Positions 1 to 7,031 of a stretch of DNA of 10,416 nucleotides are shown one piece after another (position 1 is the first letter of the stretch; every line of letters begins with the position of its first letter). This DNA is from Gammaproteobacteria bacterium (GTDB taxonomy: Bacteria > Pseudomonadota > Gammaproteobacteria > S012-40): positions 1 to 10,416 of the forward strand of contig JAOTSL010000087.1 in assembly GCA_029864945.1 (NCBI GenBank), in the 5' to 3' direction. The notes beneath the pieces were generated by a model, which saw nothing but the letters and a program-made list of their open reading frames with translations, had not been told where the DNA came from and ran no database searches. Position numbers and translations under genes: made by a program.

Positions 1-3000
1 CGGTACAACCGTAACATTAACTAACGCTAACACCGCGACACCAACTTTTACAGCGCCAAGTACAGCAGGTGCACTATCCTTTCAATTAACAACCACTGAC
101 AATAGTACTTACACTGCGTCAGATAGCGTCATCGTAATCGTTAATCCAGCACCGACTGCTAACGCAGGTGTTGATCAGGTCGTTTCTACAAATAACACAG
201 TATCTTTAACTGGTGCAGCAAGTACAGCCGTAGTTGGTAGTATTGTGTCTTATGCCTGGAACCAAACTTCAGGAACAGCAGTTACCCTAACTAATGGCGC
301 AACTAAAACACCAACGTTTACTGCACCTTCTACCGCTGGCACTTTAGTTTTCGACTTAACAGTGACTGATACAAACGGTGCAACAGCAACTGACTCAGTA
401 ATAATTACGGTTGCTGGTTCATTAACGGTTGATGTTGGTCTAGATCAAACGGTTAACCCTGGCGCTACTGTAAACCTAAATGGTGCAGCTAGCGGCTCGG
501 CTGGCAATATAAATTCATATGCCTGGACTCAAACTTCGGGTACTACCGTAACGTTGAATAACGCCACTACAACTGCTGCAAATTTTACCGCACCACTTGC
601 TGCCGGTGTACTAACTTTTCAGATGACGGCAAGTGACGACCTGCTAGCAAGCGGATCTGATATCCTAAACGTGACGGTAAATAACATCGCACCTGTATTA
701 GCAACAATCAGCAATGTGTCAATTAATGTAGGCGCTAGTGTTAACTTCACTATTAGTGCGACCGATGCAAATGGCGTGGCTCCGACACTGGAAGTGAGTG
801 GCCTACAAACTGGTATAGCATTTAATGCAGCTACCGGTGAATTTAATTGGTCAAACGTTCCGACTGCTGGCACTTACACATTTACTGCGCGTGCAATAGA
901 TGCACAAGACAGCGCAATCGTTGATGAGCAAATATTTACAATAACCGTTGCCTCGTCAGGTACGCTCGGCTTCAGCGTTTCTACTTTAACTTTAAATGAA
1001 AGTGACTCTGCAACGACAATTACTGTTAACAGAACGTCAGGTTCAGCAGGAATAGTAACTGTTAATTACGCAGCATCAAACGGAACGGCGTCTAGCGGAA
1101 GCGACTTTACAGCTGTTAGCGGTACGTTAACATTTGCTGATGGCGTAACTAGCCAAACATTCACTGTTAGCCCAATAGATGATTCAATCTATGAAGAAAG
1201 TGAAACTTTCACACTGAACTTAAGCGGCGCAACTGGCTATGCTTCGATTACTGGTGGTTCAATAGCAGTTACTATTAACGACAATGACACCGCTGTTGTT
1301 GGTTCATTAACACTCAGCGCATCTACTTATAGTGTTTCAGAAAATGCAGGCATCAAAGTTATTACGGTAAACCGCGTAGGCGGCAGTGATACTGCGATTT
1401 CTGTAGACTATGCAACATCGAATGGAACTGCGCTTGCTGGCAGTGATTACACTGCAACGTCTGGCACTCTGAGTTTCGCTCATGGTGATACCAGTAAAAC
1501 GTTCTCTATCACGATATTGGACAACAGTGTTTACGAAGGTAACGAAGATCTAAATATTACACTGAGCAATCCAACAACTGGTGTGATAATCAATACGTCA
1601 ACTGCTGTGTTATCTATCATTGAAAATGATGCAGCAATTGTTGGCTCACTTGGTTTAGATGCGTCTAGCTACAGCATCGCTGAAAATGGTGGAAGTAAAA
1701 CCATTACAGTTAATCGTACTGGCGGATCTGATACTGCTATCTCTATTGATTACGCAACATCTAATGGAATAGCAACTGCGGGTAGTGATTATACTGCGGC
1801 AAGCGGCACCTTAAACTTTGCGCATGGCGTTACTAGTCAAACCTTTACCATTGCTATACTAAACGACAGTAATTACGAAGGGGACGAAACATTAACAATC
1901 ACCCTGAGTAATGCTACATCGGGTGTAGCGGTTAACACTTCAAGTGCCAGCTTATCTATCACTGAAGATGATGTTGCAGTTGTTGGCTCACTGACTTTAA
2001 GTGCGTCAACTTACGCTGTTGCTGAAGACGGTGGAAGCAAAATAATCACTGTTAATCGTGTAGGCGGAAGTGATACTGCAATTTCAGTAAACTATACAAC
2101 TTCAGACGGAACAGCGCTTGCTGGCAGTGATTACACAGCAGCGTCTGGCACTCTGAATTTCGCCCAGGGCGATACCAGTAAAACGTTCTCTATCACGATA
2201 TTGGACAACAGTGTTTACGAAGGTAACGAAGACCTGAATATTACACTGAGCAATCCAACAACTGGCGTGACAATCACTACGTCAACTGCTGTATTGTCTA
2301 TCACTGAAAATGATGCAGCAATTGTTGGCTCACTTGGTTTAGATGCGTCTAGCTACAGCATCGCTGAAAATGGTGGAAGTAAAACCATTACAGTTAATCG
2401 TACTGGCGGATCTGATACTGCTATCTCTATTGATTACGCAACATCTAATGGAACTGCAACTGCGGGTAGTGATTATACTTCAGCAACTGGTACATTAAAC
2501 TTTGCGGATGGGGTTACTAGTCAAACCTTTACCATTACCATACTAAACGACAGTAATTACGAAGGGGACGAAACATTAACAATCACCCTAAGCAATGCTA
2601 CATCGGGTGTAACGGTTAACACTTCAAATGCCGGCTTAACTATCACTGAAGATGATGTTGCAGTTGTTGGCTCACTGACTTTAAGTGCATCAACTTACGC
2701 TGTTGCTGAAGATGGTATGAGCAAAATAATCACTGTTAATCGTGTAGGCGGAAGTGATACTGCGATTTCAGTAAACTATACAACATCAGACGGAACAGCA
2801 ACCGCGGGCAGTGATTATTCTGCAACTACCGGAACGTTGAATTTTGCTGACGGCGTTATCAGCCAAACTTTTTCCTTACCAATTTTGGACGATACAAGCT
2901 ATGAAGGAGACGAGGCATTAACCTTGACTCTTAGTAATCCTACAAGCGGGGTTTTAATTAGTACTTCTAGCGCAAGTTTGACAATTACTGAAAATGATGC

Positions 3001-4528
3001 GCCGGTTCCTGGTTCACTTACCTTAAGTGCCACAAATTATAGCGTTGCTGAAAATGGTGTGAGCCAAACAATCACTGTTAATCGCGTAGGCGGAAGTAAT
3101 GGCGCAGTAACTGTTGATTATGCAACATCAAACGGTACTGCAACTGCGGGTAGTGATTATACTTCAGCAAGTGGCACATTAAACTTTGCCGATGGCGTTA
3201 CTAGTCAAACTTTCCTAATTGCTATTATTGATGATGTTAATTACGAAGGTAATGAAGCATTAACAATTACCTTAAGTAACCCAACATCAGGAACAACGTT
3301 AGGCACTTCAAGTGCAAGCTTAACTGTTACAGAAGATGATGCGGCAATTGTTGGGTCACTATCCTTTAGTGCAACAAGTTACAGTGTTGCTGAGAATGTT
3401 GTCAGCCAAATAATCACTGTTAATCGTGTCGGCGGAAGTGATACTGCGATCTCAGTTGCGTATTCAACATCAAATGCAACTGCAACCGCAGGTAATGATT
3501 ATACCGCAGCAAGTGGTGCGTTGAATTTTGCTGACGGTGTTACCAGCCAGACATTTACCGTACTTATTTTGGATGATACAAACTATGAAGGTGATGAAAA
3601 CATCAATGTTTCATTAGTGAATCCTACTAATGGTGCGACCTTAAATGTGAGTAACACAAGTATTGTGATACTCGATAATGATCTGGCGCCACAACCAGGC
3701 TCATTAACTTTAAGCCAACCAACTTATACAGTAGCTGAAAATGGAACCAATGTTTCTATCGCTGTAAATCGAGTAGGTGGATCTGATGGTACTGTCTCTG
3801 TCGATTATCAGATAGCTGATGGTAGTGCCGCGATTAATGCAGATTACTTAGCTAAAAACGGCTCATTAGTCTTCACAGATGGTGTAATGACTCAAAGTTT
3901 TGTTATCACTATTTTAGATGATACAAGCCAAGAAGGTGATGAAACGGTGATGATTAGTCTAACTAATATTTCAGCTAATTCATCGCTAGATACCGCTAGC
4001 GCAACACTTACTATTACCGATGATGAAACAGCACCAATTACAGGAAACCAGCCACCTGGTGCACCAGTTTTACTTTCACCATCAAATGGCGCTACAGGTC
4101 TTAATCCAGCTCTTGCAATTTTTGACTGGAGAGAAGTGACAGACCCAGACGGTGATGCGGTTACTTATGTGATGGAACGCTGTTTAAATGCTAATTTCTC
4201 AAACTGTAATGTGGCACCAGCTGCTGGAAAACTGGAATCATCTACAGTTGTAGGTCTTGGTGGCGGAGCTGGTGTGGGTCTCGCGTTACTTGGCTTAATG
4301 GGCTCATCTTCACGTAGACAGCGATTTATTCAAATTGCAGCGATGATTGCATTGTCTTTAATCATGTCTGCTTGTGGTACTAACATACCAATTGCTAATG
4401 GTGATGGAACGGTATCTCAGACTGAAACAGGCCTGAAGAATGGCACCACTTATTATTGGAGAGTGACGGCAACCGATAGTAAAGGTCTATCATCAACAAG
4501 TGAAGAATGGAGCTTTACTACACGTTAA
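1..4528 (+). CDS. Giant Calx-beta repeat surface protein (3' part; 5' end outside window)
   Basis: The frame is open from base 2 to TAA at 4526-4528, giving 1508 residues (numbered from base 2), so the true start lies upstream and any internal GTG or ATG is only a codon. Domain order: a partial PKD/K319-like Ig domain (1-52), two more (about 54-138 and 139-226, with conserved Y-A-W-x-Q-T-S-G and F-x-A-P), a cadherin/putative-Ig domain (about 227-316), nine Calx-beta domains (320-1343), and an Fn3-like domain (1348-1508) with an internal hydrophobic insertion. The Calx-beta repeats keep the acidic calcium-site signatures G-S-D-Y, Y-E-G-D/N-E and a final D/N-D. The only cysteines are C1394, C1402 and C1458, all in the last domain. 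Known for such families: Ca2+-stiffened rods in adhesins and biofilm proteins. Inferred: exported, cell-surface adhesin or scaffold. No catalytic domain or secretion partner is visible here. Confidence 0.93.
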   Translation, partial: GTTVTLTNANTATPTFTAPSTAGALSFQLTTTDNSTYTASDSVIVIVNPAPTANAGVDQVVSTNNTVSLTGAASTAVVGSIVSYAWNQTSGTAVTLTNGATKTPTFTAPSTAGTLVFDLTVTDTNGATATDSVIITVAGSLTVDVGLDQTVNPGATVNLNGAASGSAGNINSYAWTQTSGTTVTLNNATTTAANFTAPLAAGVLTFQMTASDDLLASGSDILNVTVNNIAPVLATISNVSINVGASVNFTISATDANGVAPTLEVSGLQTGIAFNAATGEFNWSNVPTAGTYTFTARAIDAQDSAIVDEQIFTITVASSGTLGFSVSTLTLNESDSATTITVNRTSGSAGIVTVNYAASNGTASSGSDFTAVSGTLTFADGVTSQTFTVSPIDDSIYEESETFTLNLSGATGYASITGGSIAVTINDNDTAVVGSLTLSASTYSVSENAGIKVITVNRVGGSDTAISVDYATSNGTALAGSDYTATSGTLSFAHGDTSKTFSITILDNSVYEGNEDLNITLSNPTTGVIINTSTAVLSIIENDAAIVGSLGLDASSYSIAENGGSKTITVNRTGGSDTAISIDYATSNGIATAGSDYTAASGTLNFAHGVTSQTFTIAILNDSNYEGDETLTITLSNATSGVAVNTSSASLSITEDDVAVVGSLTLSASTYAVAEDGGSKIITVNRVGGSDTAISVNYTTSDGTALAGSDYTAASGTLNFAQGDTSKTFSITILDNSVYEGNEDLNITLSNPTTGVTITTSTAVLSITENDAAIVGSLGLDASSYSIAENGGSKTITVNRTGGSDTAISIDYATSNGTATAGSDYTSATGTLNFADGVTSQTFTITILNDSNYEGDETLTITLSNATSGVTVNTSNAGLTITEDDVAVVGSLTLSASTYAVAEDGMSKIITVNRVGGSDTAISVNYTTSDGTATAGSDYSATTGTLNFADGVISQTFSLPILDDTSYEGDEALTLTLSNPTSGVLISTSSASLTITENDAPVPGSLTLSATNYSVAENGVSQTITVNRVGGSNGAVTVDYATSNGTATAGSDYTSASGTLNFADGVTSQTFLIAIIDDVNYEGNEALTITLSNPTSGTTLGTSSASLTVTEDDAAIVGSLSFSATSYSVAENVVSQIITVNRVGGSDTAISVAYSTSNATATAGNDYTAASGALNFADGVTSQTFTVLILDDTNYEGDENINVSLVNPTNGATLNVSNTSIVILDNDLAPQPGSLTLSQPTYTVAENGTNVSIAVNRVGGSDGTVSVDYQIADGSAAINADYLAKNGSLVFTDGVMTQSFVITILDDTSQEGDETVMISLTNISANSSLDTASATLTITDDETAPITGNQPPGAPVLLSPSNGATGLNPALAIFDWREVTDPDGDAVTYVMERCLNANFSNCNVAPAAGKLESSTVVGLGGGAGVGLALLGLMGSSSRRQRFIQIAAMIALSLIMSACGTNIPIANGDGTVSQTETGLKNGTTYYWRVTATDSKGLSSTSEEWSFTTR
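959..4027 (+). repeat. Nine Calx-beta coding repeats, period 342 bp
   Basis: Repeat starts, marked by the conserved Gly-Ser/Thr-Leu codons, fall at 959, 1301, 1643, 1985, 2327, 2669, 3011, 3353 and 3698. Units 2 to 7 are exactly 342 bp (114 codons) each. Unit 8 has one extra codon and the outer units 1 and 9 are the most divergent. This pattern fits growth from the middle of the array by unequal recombination, with older units at the edges. Confidence 0.95.
1301..2668 (+). repeat. Higher-order 684-bp tandem duplication of a two-domain unit
   Basis: Calx-beta repeats 2+3 (1301-1984) and 4+5 (1985-2668) form two copies of a two-domain unit. At the 684-bp offset a 149-bp stretch is identical base for base: 1621-1769 equals 2305-2453. 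Further long matches occur at the same offset (for example near 1487/2171 and 1971/2655), and the first half of repeat 6 continues the pattern. Neighbouring 342-bp units are clearly less similar than units two apart, so the last expansion involved domain pairs. Confidence 0.9.
4232..4435 (+). other. Hydrophobic hairpin plus lipobox inserted in the C-terminal Fn3 domain
   Basis: This region codes for residues 1411-1478 of the giant protein. A Gly-rich hydrophobic segment (1416-1434, containing GLGGGAGVGLALLG) is followed by SSSRRQR (1435-1441), a second hydrophobic segment (1442-1457), and Cys1458 in the context LIMSAC. Before it lies a typical Fn3 first half (P-x-A-P-x-L-x-S-P and D-P-D-G-D). 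After it comes the typical second half (GLKNGTTYYWRV, ending W-S-F-T-T). Both segments are short for membrane spans. With arginines between them, the positive-inside rule would place the turn in the cytoplasm and both Fn3 halves outside. The first segment also resembles a GlyGly-CTERM-type sorting tail and the second a lipoprotein signal peptide. Function is inferred. Confidence 0.75.
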
Positions 4529-4538
4529 TATGAAATAG

Positions 4539-4575
4539 AAAAAGGGCGTGGCTTGAGAAAGCCACGCCCTTTTTT
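4539..4575. terminator. Bidirectional intrinsic terminator between convergent genes
   Basis: Stem GGGCGTGGC (4544-4552) pairs perfectly with GCCACGCCC (4561-4569) around the 8-base loop TTGAGAAA. It is flanked by an A-run on the left (4539-4543) and a T-run on the right (4570-4575), so either strand gives a GC-rich hairpin followed by U residues. It lies 10 bp after the giant-protein stop codon and 27 bp after the stop codon of the facing gene. Confidence 0.95.
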
Positions 4576-4602
4576 ATTGGCCGTTGAAAATTGAATAGCA
4601 AA

Positions 4603-5082
4603 TTAAAAACGAATCTTAAACTGAGTATAAAATATGGCGTAATCATTAACGCCCTGCGCTGGAGGCAAAGCAAAAAAATTGATCCCAACCTGGTCATATT
4701 GATAATCAAGATAAGCAATAGGTGCTATCAAACGTAAAGGAGCACGTTCGGTACGACCATATTCACCGACTAACATGCCGGCTTTGAGTCTCAGGTTATA
4801 AAAAGAGGCAATATCAGTGGAGGCCGTCAGGTACTGAAATGGGCGATCGAGACTATTGGTAAACTCTCCCGCTGCAAGCGTGTATTGCTTCTTTTTGCAT
4901 TCAACACCAAACCCGGGGTGAGTTTGTCTTTTGTAGCGCGTGAACTCAGTTGGCTTATACACTTCAACGTGCTTGGATACACCAGCAACATGAAACCAGA
5001 CCTGATCACAAGCAGCCGCGAAAGAACTAAGAGGAAGAAGCAATAAAAGTGAAAGGATGAGACCGAAACTTACTCTTTTCAT
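4603..5082 (-). CDS. Small secreted outer-membrane beta-barrel-like protein
   Basis: 159 residues starting at ATG 5082, with AGGGG (5089-5093 on the plus strand) six bases upstream. A Sec signal peptide is clear: K2 R3, a Leu-rich core (8-18) and an Ala-rich cleavage region near 21-24. The mature part has alternating aromatic and hydrophobic residues and ends in FKIRF, a terminal aromatic typical of outer-membrane barrels recognised by BAM. G57-F58-G59-V60-E61, the A-G-x-F-x-N-S-L-D-R stretch (about 70-80) and the late G-V-N/I-N-x-x-x-x-P-P pattern recall small PagP-like proteins of Pseudomonas relatives. C25 and C62 are the only mature cysteines and could pair. A lipoprotein is unlikely because positions -4 to -1 before C25 (FAAA) are not a proper lipobox. 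Substrate and role are unknown. It is a single-gene unit, convergent with the giant protein and divergent from rhlE. Confidence 0.8.
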   Translation of the reverse strand: MKRVSFGLILSLLLLLPLSSFAAACDQVWFHVAGVSKHVEVYKPTEFTRYKRQTHPGFGVECKKKQYTLAAGEFTNSLDRPFQYLTASTDIASFYNLRLKAGMLVGEYGRTERAPLRLIAPIAYLDYQYDQVGINFFALPPAQGVNDYAIFYTQFKIRF

Positions 5083-5241
5083 GCGTAGCCCCTAATCAGT
5101 TACAGTAAACAGCACAATACTTGGCTTCGCTTAAACAATGCTTTAGGCATGCCAAATAACACTTGATGAGGTCAATCCATTGCATCCTCAACCCTGCCGC
5201 CAAACTTGCAGCACCCTCTTTCCATTCAGTCCCTTTTTATG

Positions 5242-5295
5242 CTCCCTTTTTACACTCCTTTTTTACACTCCTTGTTTCACACTCCTTTTTTCACA
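5242..5295 (+). repeat. 13-14-bp minisatellite, four units, CU-rich
   Basis: Four head-to-tail units of the form CTCC(T/C)T-N-TTT-(C)ACA occur at 5242-5254, 5255-5267, 5268-5281 and 5282-5295. The first two are 13 bp and the last two 14 bp, followed by a decayed partial unit. The plus strand carries CTCCTT and the minus strand AAGGAG in most units. It lies about 60 bp upstream of the rhlE -10 element. Confidence 0.9.
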
Positions 5296-5333
5296 CTTTC
5301 AGGGCACTTTCCGCCGCGAAGCGGGAATCAGTC

Positions 5334-5362
5334 TCACCATGAAGTCTGGAATACTGTATAAT
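5334..5362 (+). promoter_or_regulatory. Predicted sigma70-type promoter of rhlE
   Basis: A perfect TATAAT at 5357-5362 is preceded, with a 17-bp spacer, by a weak -35 candidate TCACCA (5334-5339, three of six consensus bases). The expected transcription start is near 5369, giving a leader of about 60 nt before the rhlE ATG. The weak -35 with an ideal -10 suggests either an activator or a modest constitutive promoter. Confidence 0.65.
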
Positions 5363-5381
5363 TCGTGCTCAAATTTTGCGC

Positions 5382-5408
5382 GTAGCTAGCCTGTAGCTGG
5401 TCTGTAGC
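5382..5408 (+). repeat. 11-bp GTAGC repeat in the rhlE leader
   Basis: GTAGC occurs at 5382, 5393 and 5404, exactly 11 bp apart. The first two full units, GTAGCTAGCCT and GTAGCTGGTCT, differ at two positions. AGCTA (5384-5388) can pair with TAGCT (5394-5398) as a small hairpin. The repeat lies between the predicted transcription start and the AGAGGA ribosome site. Confidence 0.75.
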
Positions 5409-5429
5409 AAAGAATACAGAGGAATCACC

Positions 5430-6713
5430 ATGATATTTTCATCTTTAGACCTTGCACCCGATATTCAAAAAGCCCTAGATGCCTGTGGCTACAGCCAAAT
5501 GACCCCTATTCAAGAGCGGGCCATTGTCCCTGCGCGGCGCGGTAAAGACCTGTTAGCCAGTGCCCAAACAGGCACAGGAAAGACCGCTGCCTTCGCTGTG
5601 CCTATTTTGCAGCAAATGCACGACCGCCCAAAACCGACATTACCCGGCAACGCCCGCGCTCTGATACTTACGCCCACACGCGAACTTGCAGAACAGGTAG
5701 CAGAAACAGTAAAGCGCTACGCTCAGTTTTTACCATTAACGGTTACCGCATTGTATGGCGGCGTTAAAATGAGTGGCCAGGAGAAAAAACTAAAAGCTGG
5801 GACTGACATAATAGTATCCACCCCAGGTCGTCTGCTTGAGCATATGGAACAGGGTAATGTGAAGCTTTCAAATGTTGAGTTTGTAGTTTTAGATGAAGCC
5901 GACAGAATGCTGGATATGGGTTTTATCGCTGATGTTCACACTTTATTACAAAAAACACTCAAAAAACGACAAACCCTACTTTTTTCCGCCACGCTTTCTC
6001 AACCTGTAAAAGAACTAGCGAACAAACTTCTTTTTAGTCATCAAGTCGTTAGCGTAGCAAAACAAAATGCCATCGCCGAAACCGTAGAACACGTGGTTTA
6101 TCCAGTAGAAGAACGCCGCAAAGCAGACTTGTTTATGGAGTTACTTGACGAGAAAAACTGGTTCAAGGTACTGGTTTTTACCAGCACCAAGGCTCAGGCA
6201 GATGAACTCATGCGTAAACTCAAACCTGCGCGCATTGAAGTTGCACTATGTCACGGCGATAAAAGCCAGGGCTCACGCCGCCGGGCCATAGCCGACTTTA
6301 AATCAGCAAAAGTTCAGGTTCTCATCGCAACTGAAGTAGCCGCCCGCGGATTAGACATTGAAGGACTGGAGTACGTTGTAAATTACAATTTACCCTACCT
6401 AGCAGAAGACTACGTACACCGCGTTGGCCGCACAGGCCGCGCCGGCTCAACAGGTCAGGCAATCTCGTTTGTTAGCCGTGAAGAAGAACGTTCCCTAGAT
6501 AGCATCGAGCGCTTGATTGGTGGCCGTATTCATCGCATTAATCAAGCGGGTTACGGAGTAGGAAGCCGGGACACAATACTAAAAAATATCGAACAACGCG
6601 GTCACCGAGCACCACGCACTAACAAAGTCACTCAGACGCAGATTGTTCGCAACAAAGTCACCAAAGAAAAAGCAGGGAGCAAGAAAAAAAATAACATCCG
6701 TGCAACAAAATAA
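5430..6713 (+). CDS. rhlE: DEAD-box ATP-dependent RNA helicase, RhlE family
   Basis: 427 residues; the ATG is preceded by AGAGGA (5418-5423) at good spacing. All family motifs are present: upstream aromatic F3, Q motif around T25-P26-I27-Q28, motif I AQTGTGKT (45-52), Ia PTRELA (82-87), GG (110-111), TPGR (131-134), DEAD-type box written D-E-A-D (155-158), SAT (186-188), then in the second RecA lobe H-G-D-K-S-Q-G (275-281), ATEVAARGLDI (300-310; E302 is often D) and HRVGRTGRAG (330-339). The phrase HGDKSQG and the short length point to RhlE rather than DbpA, SrmB or DeaD. The C-terminal 60 residues are Lys/Arg/Asn-rich and likely bind RNA nonspecifically. Role from family knowledge: unwinding short RNA duplexes in ribosome assembly and RNA decay in the cytoplasm. 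It appears monocistronic, with its own promoter and terminator. Confidence 0.97.
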   Translation: MIFSSLDLAPDIQKALDACGYSQMTPIQERAIVPARRGKDLLASAQTGTGKTAAFAVPILQQMHDRPKPTLPGNARALILTPTRELAEQVAETVKRYAQFLPLTVTALYGGVKMSGQEKKLKAGTDIIVSTPGRLLEHMEQGNVKLSNVEFVVLDEADRMLDMGFIADVHTLLQKTLKKRQTLLFSATLSQPVKELANKLLFSHQVVSVAKQNAIAETVEHVVYPVEERRKADLFMELLDEKNWFKVLVFTSTKAQADELMRKLKPARIEVALCHGDKSQGSRRRAIADFKSAKVQVLIATEVAARGLDIEGLEYVVNYNLPYLAEDYVHRVGRTGRAGSTGQAISFVSREEERSLDSIERLIGGRIHRINQAGYGVGSRDTILKNIEQRGHRAPRTNKVTQTQIVRNKVTKEKAGSKKKNNIRATK

Positions 6714-6744
6714 CGAGAAGGTAAGCATTACCGTAACGGGTTAA

Positions 6745-6909
6745 ACCTAGAATCCGCAGTTAGATTCGACTTTATAGTGCAATATATTGATGTGCATAGT
6801 GAATTTAAAAAATGCGTGGTCACCTTATTGGTGATCAGCAGTTTTTTAAATTGACTAGGTGCATCAAGAGCTTGTGCTAGAAATCGCGATCTAACTGCGG
6901 AATCTAGGT
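6745..6909. mobile_element. 165-bp palindromic MITE-like element
   Basis: The terminal inverted repeats are 6745-6765 (ACCTAGAATCCGCAGTTAGAT) trimmed by its last base, and its complement at 6889-6909, matching at 20 of 21 positions. The symmetry continues inward: 6788-6824 pairs with 6830-6866 over most of 37 bp, with several G-T wobbles, around a TTATT loop at 6825-6829. The midpoint of the whole element, 6827, is the centre of that loop. TAA flanks both ends (6742-6744 and 6910-6912) and may be a 3-bp target duplication. There is no coding capacity. It fits a non-autonomous snap-back element moved by a transposase encoded elsewhere; the parent family cannot be named from this window. It could also serve as an RNA hairpin for the convergent transcripts. 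Confidence 0.8.
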
Positions 6910-6924
6910 TAAAGTTAACATCCC

Positions 6925-6980
6925 AATCTCCGTACTTTCTACACTTTCTATCTTTTAGGTGAGAGCATGGAGATTTTTTT
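6925..6980 (+). terminator. Intrinsic terminator downstream of rhlE
   Basis: Left arm AATCTCCGTACTTTC (6925-6939) pairs with right arm GAGAGCATGGAGATT (6961-6975): 15 positions with one mismatch and two G-T wobbles, a 21-base loop, and a run of seven T (6974-6980). It works in the rhlE direction only, since the other strand has no T-run after the stem. It is 211 bp from the rhlE stop codon because the palindromic element lies between them. Confidence 0.8.
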
Positions 6981-7031
6981 AAAAGCAGAAGTAACTACGC
7001 CGACTCAAACAAATAACCATTCATCCCACGC

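Larger units (their letters stand above)
5083..5429. other. Divergent intergenic region between the small barrel gene and rhlE
   Basis: This 347-bp stretch holds the ribosome site of the minus-strand gene, a GGCATGCC palindrome with near-symmetric flanks (5142-5155), a pyrimidine-rich minisatellite (5242-5295), and the rhlE promoter and leader. No promoter for the minus-strand gene stands out. A 69-codon open frame on the plus strand (5180-5389) has low-complexity composition from the minisatellite and no ribosome site, so it is not called as a gene. Confidence 0.7.
6714..7031. other. Intergenic region between convergent rhlE and membrane-protein genes
   Basis: This 318-bp region contains a MITE-like palindrome (6745-6909) and an intrinsic terminator reading from rhlE (6925-6980). 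Both strands lack a plausible gene. After the membrane-protein stop codon (7032, minus strand) no hairpin with a T-run in that direction is visible, so that transcript may end at the palindrome. Confidence 0.8.

Noticed and set aside
245..247. GTG as the start codon of the large protein
   Set aside because: The same frame is open to base 2 and codes for the preceding half of the same Ig-type repeat, including a complete copy of the V-T-L-T-N and F-T-A-P-S-T-A-G pattern. The protein simply continues upstream of the window.
619..873. 84-codon minus-strand frame inside the giant gene
   Set aside because: It is the reverse image of repetitive coding sequence and shows no ribosome site or recognisable domain.
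4298..4528. Separate lipoprotein gene starting at ATG 4298 inside the giant protein
   Set aside because: The reading frame is continuous with the giant protein, there is no ribosome site before the ATG, and the downstream part completes the interrupted Fn3 domain.
5025..5030. Lipoprotein reading of the small barrel-like protein from its Ala-Ala-Ala-Cys
   Set aside because: The residues before Cys25 are F-A-A-A. A lipobox wants Leu, Val or Ile at -3, whereas Ala-rich ends suit signal peptidase I.
5180..5389. 69-codon plus-strand frame before rhlE
   Set aside because: Its sequence is mostly the translated minisatellite (Phe/Leu/Pro/Thr-rich). It has no ribosome site and runs through the rhlE promoter.
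6755..6900. Integron attC site, because GTTAGAT and ATCTAAC match the GTTRRRY and RYYYAAC core forms
   Set aside because: The two boxes are in the wrong order on both strands (GTTRRRY first), so the sites face outward. There is no integrase or cassette array nearby, and the symmetry extends over the full 165 bp.
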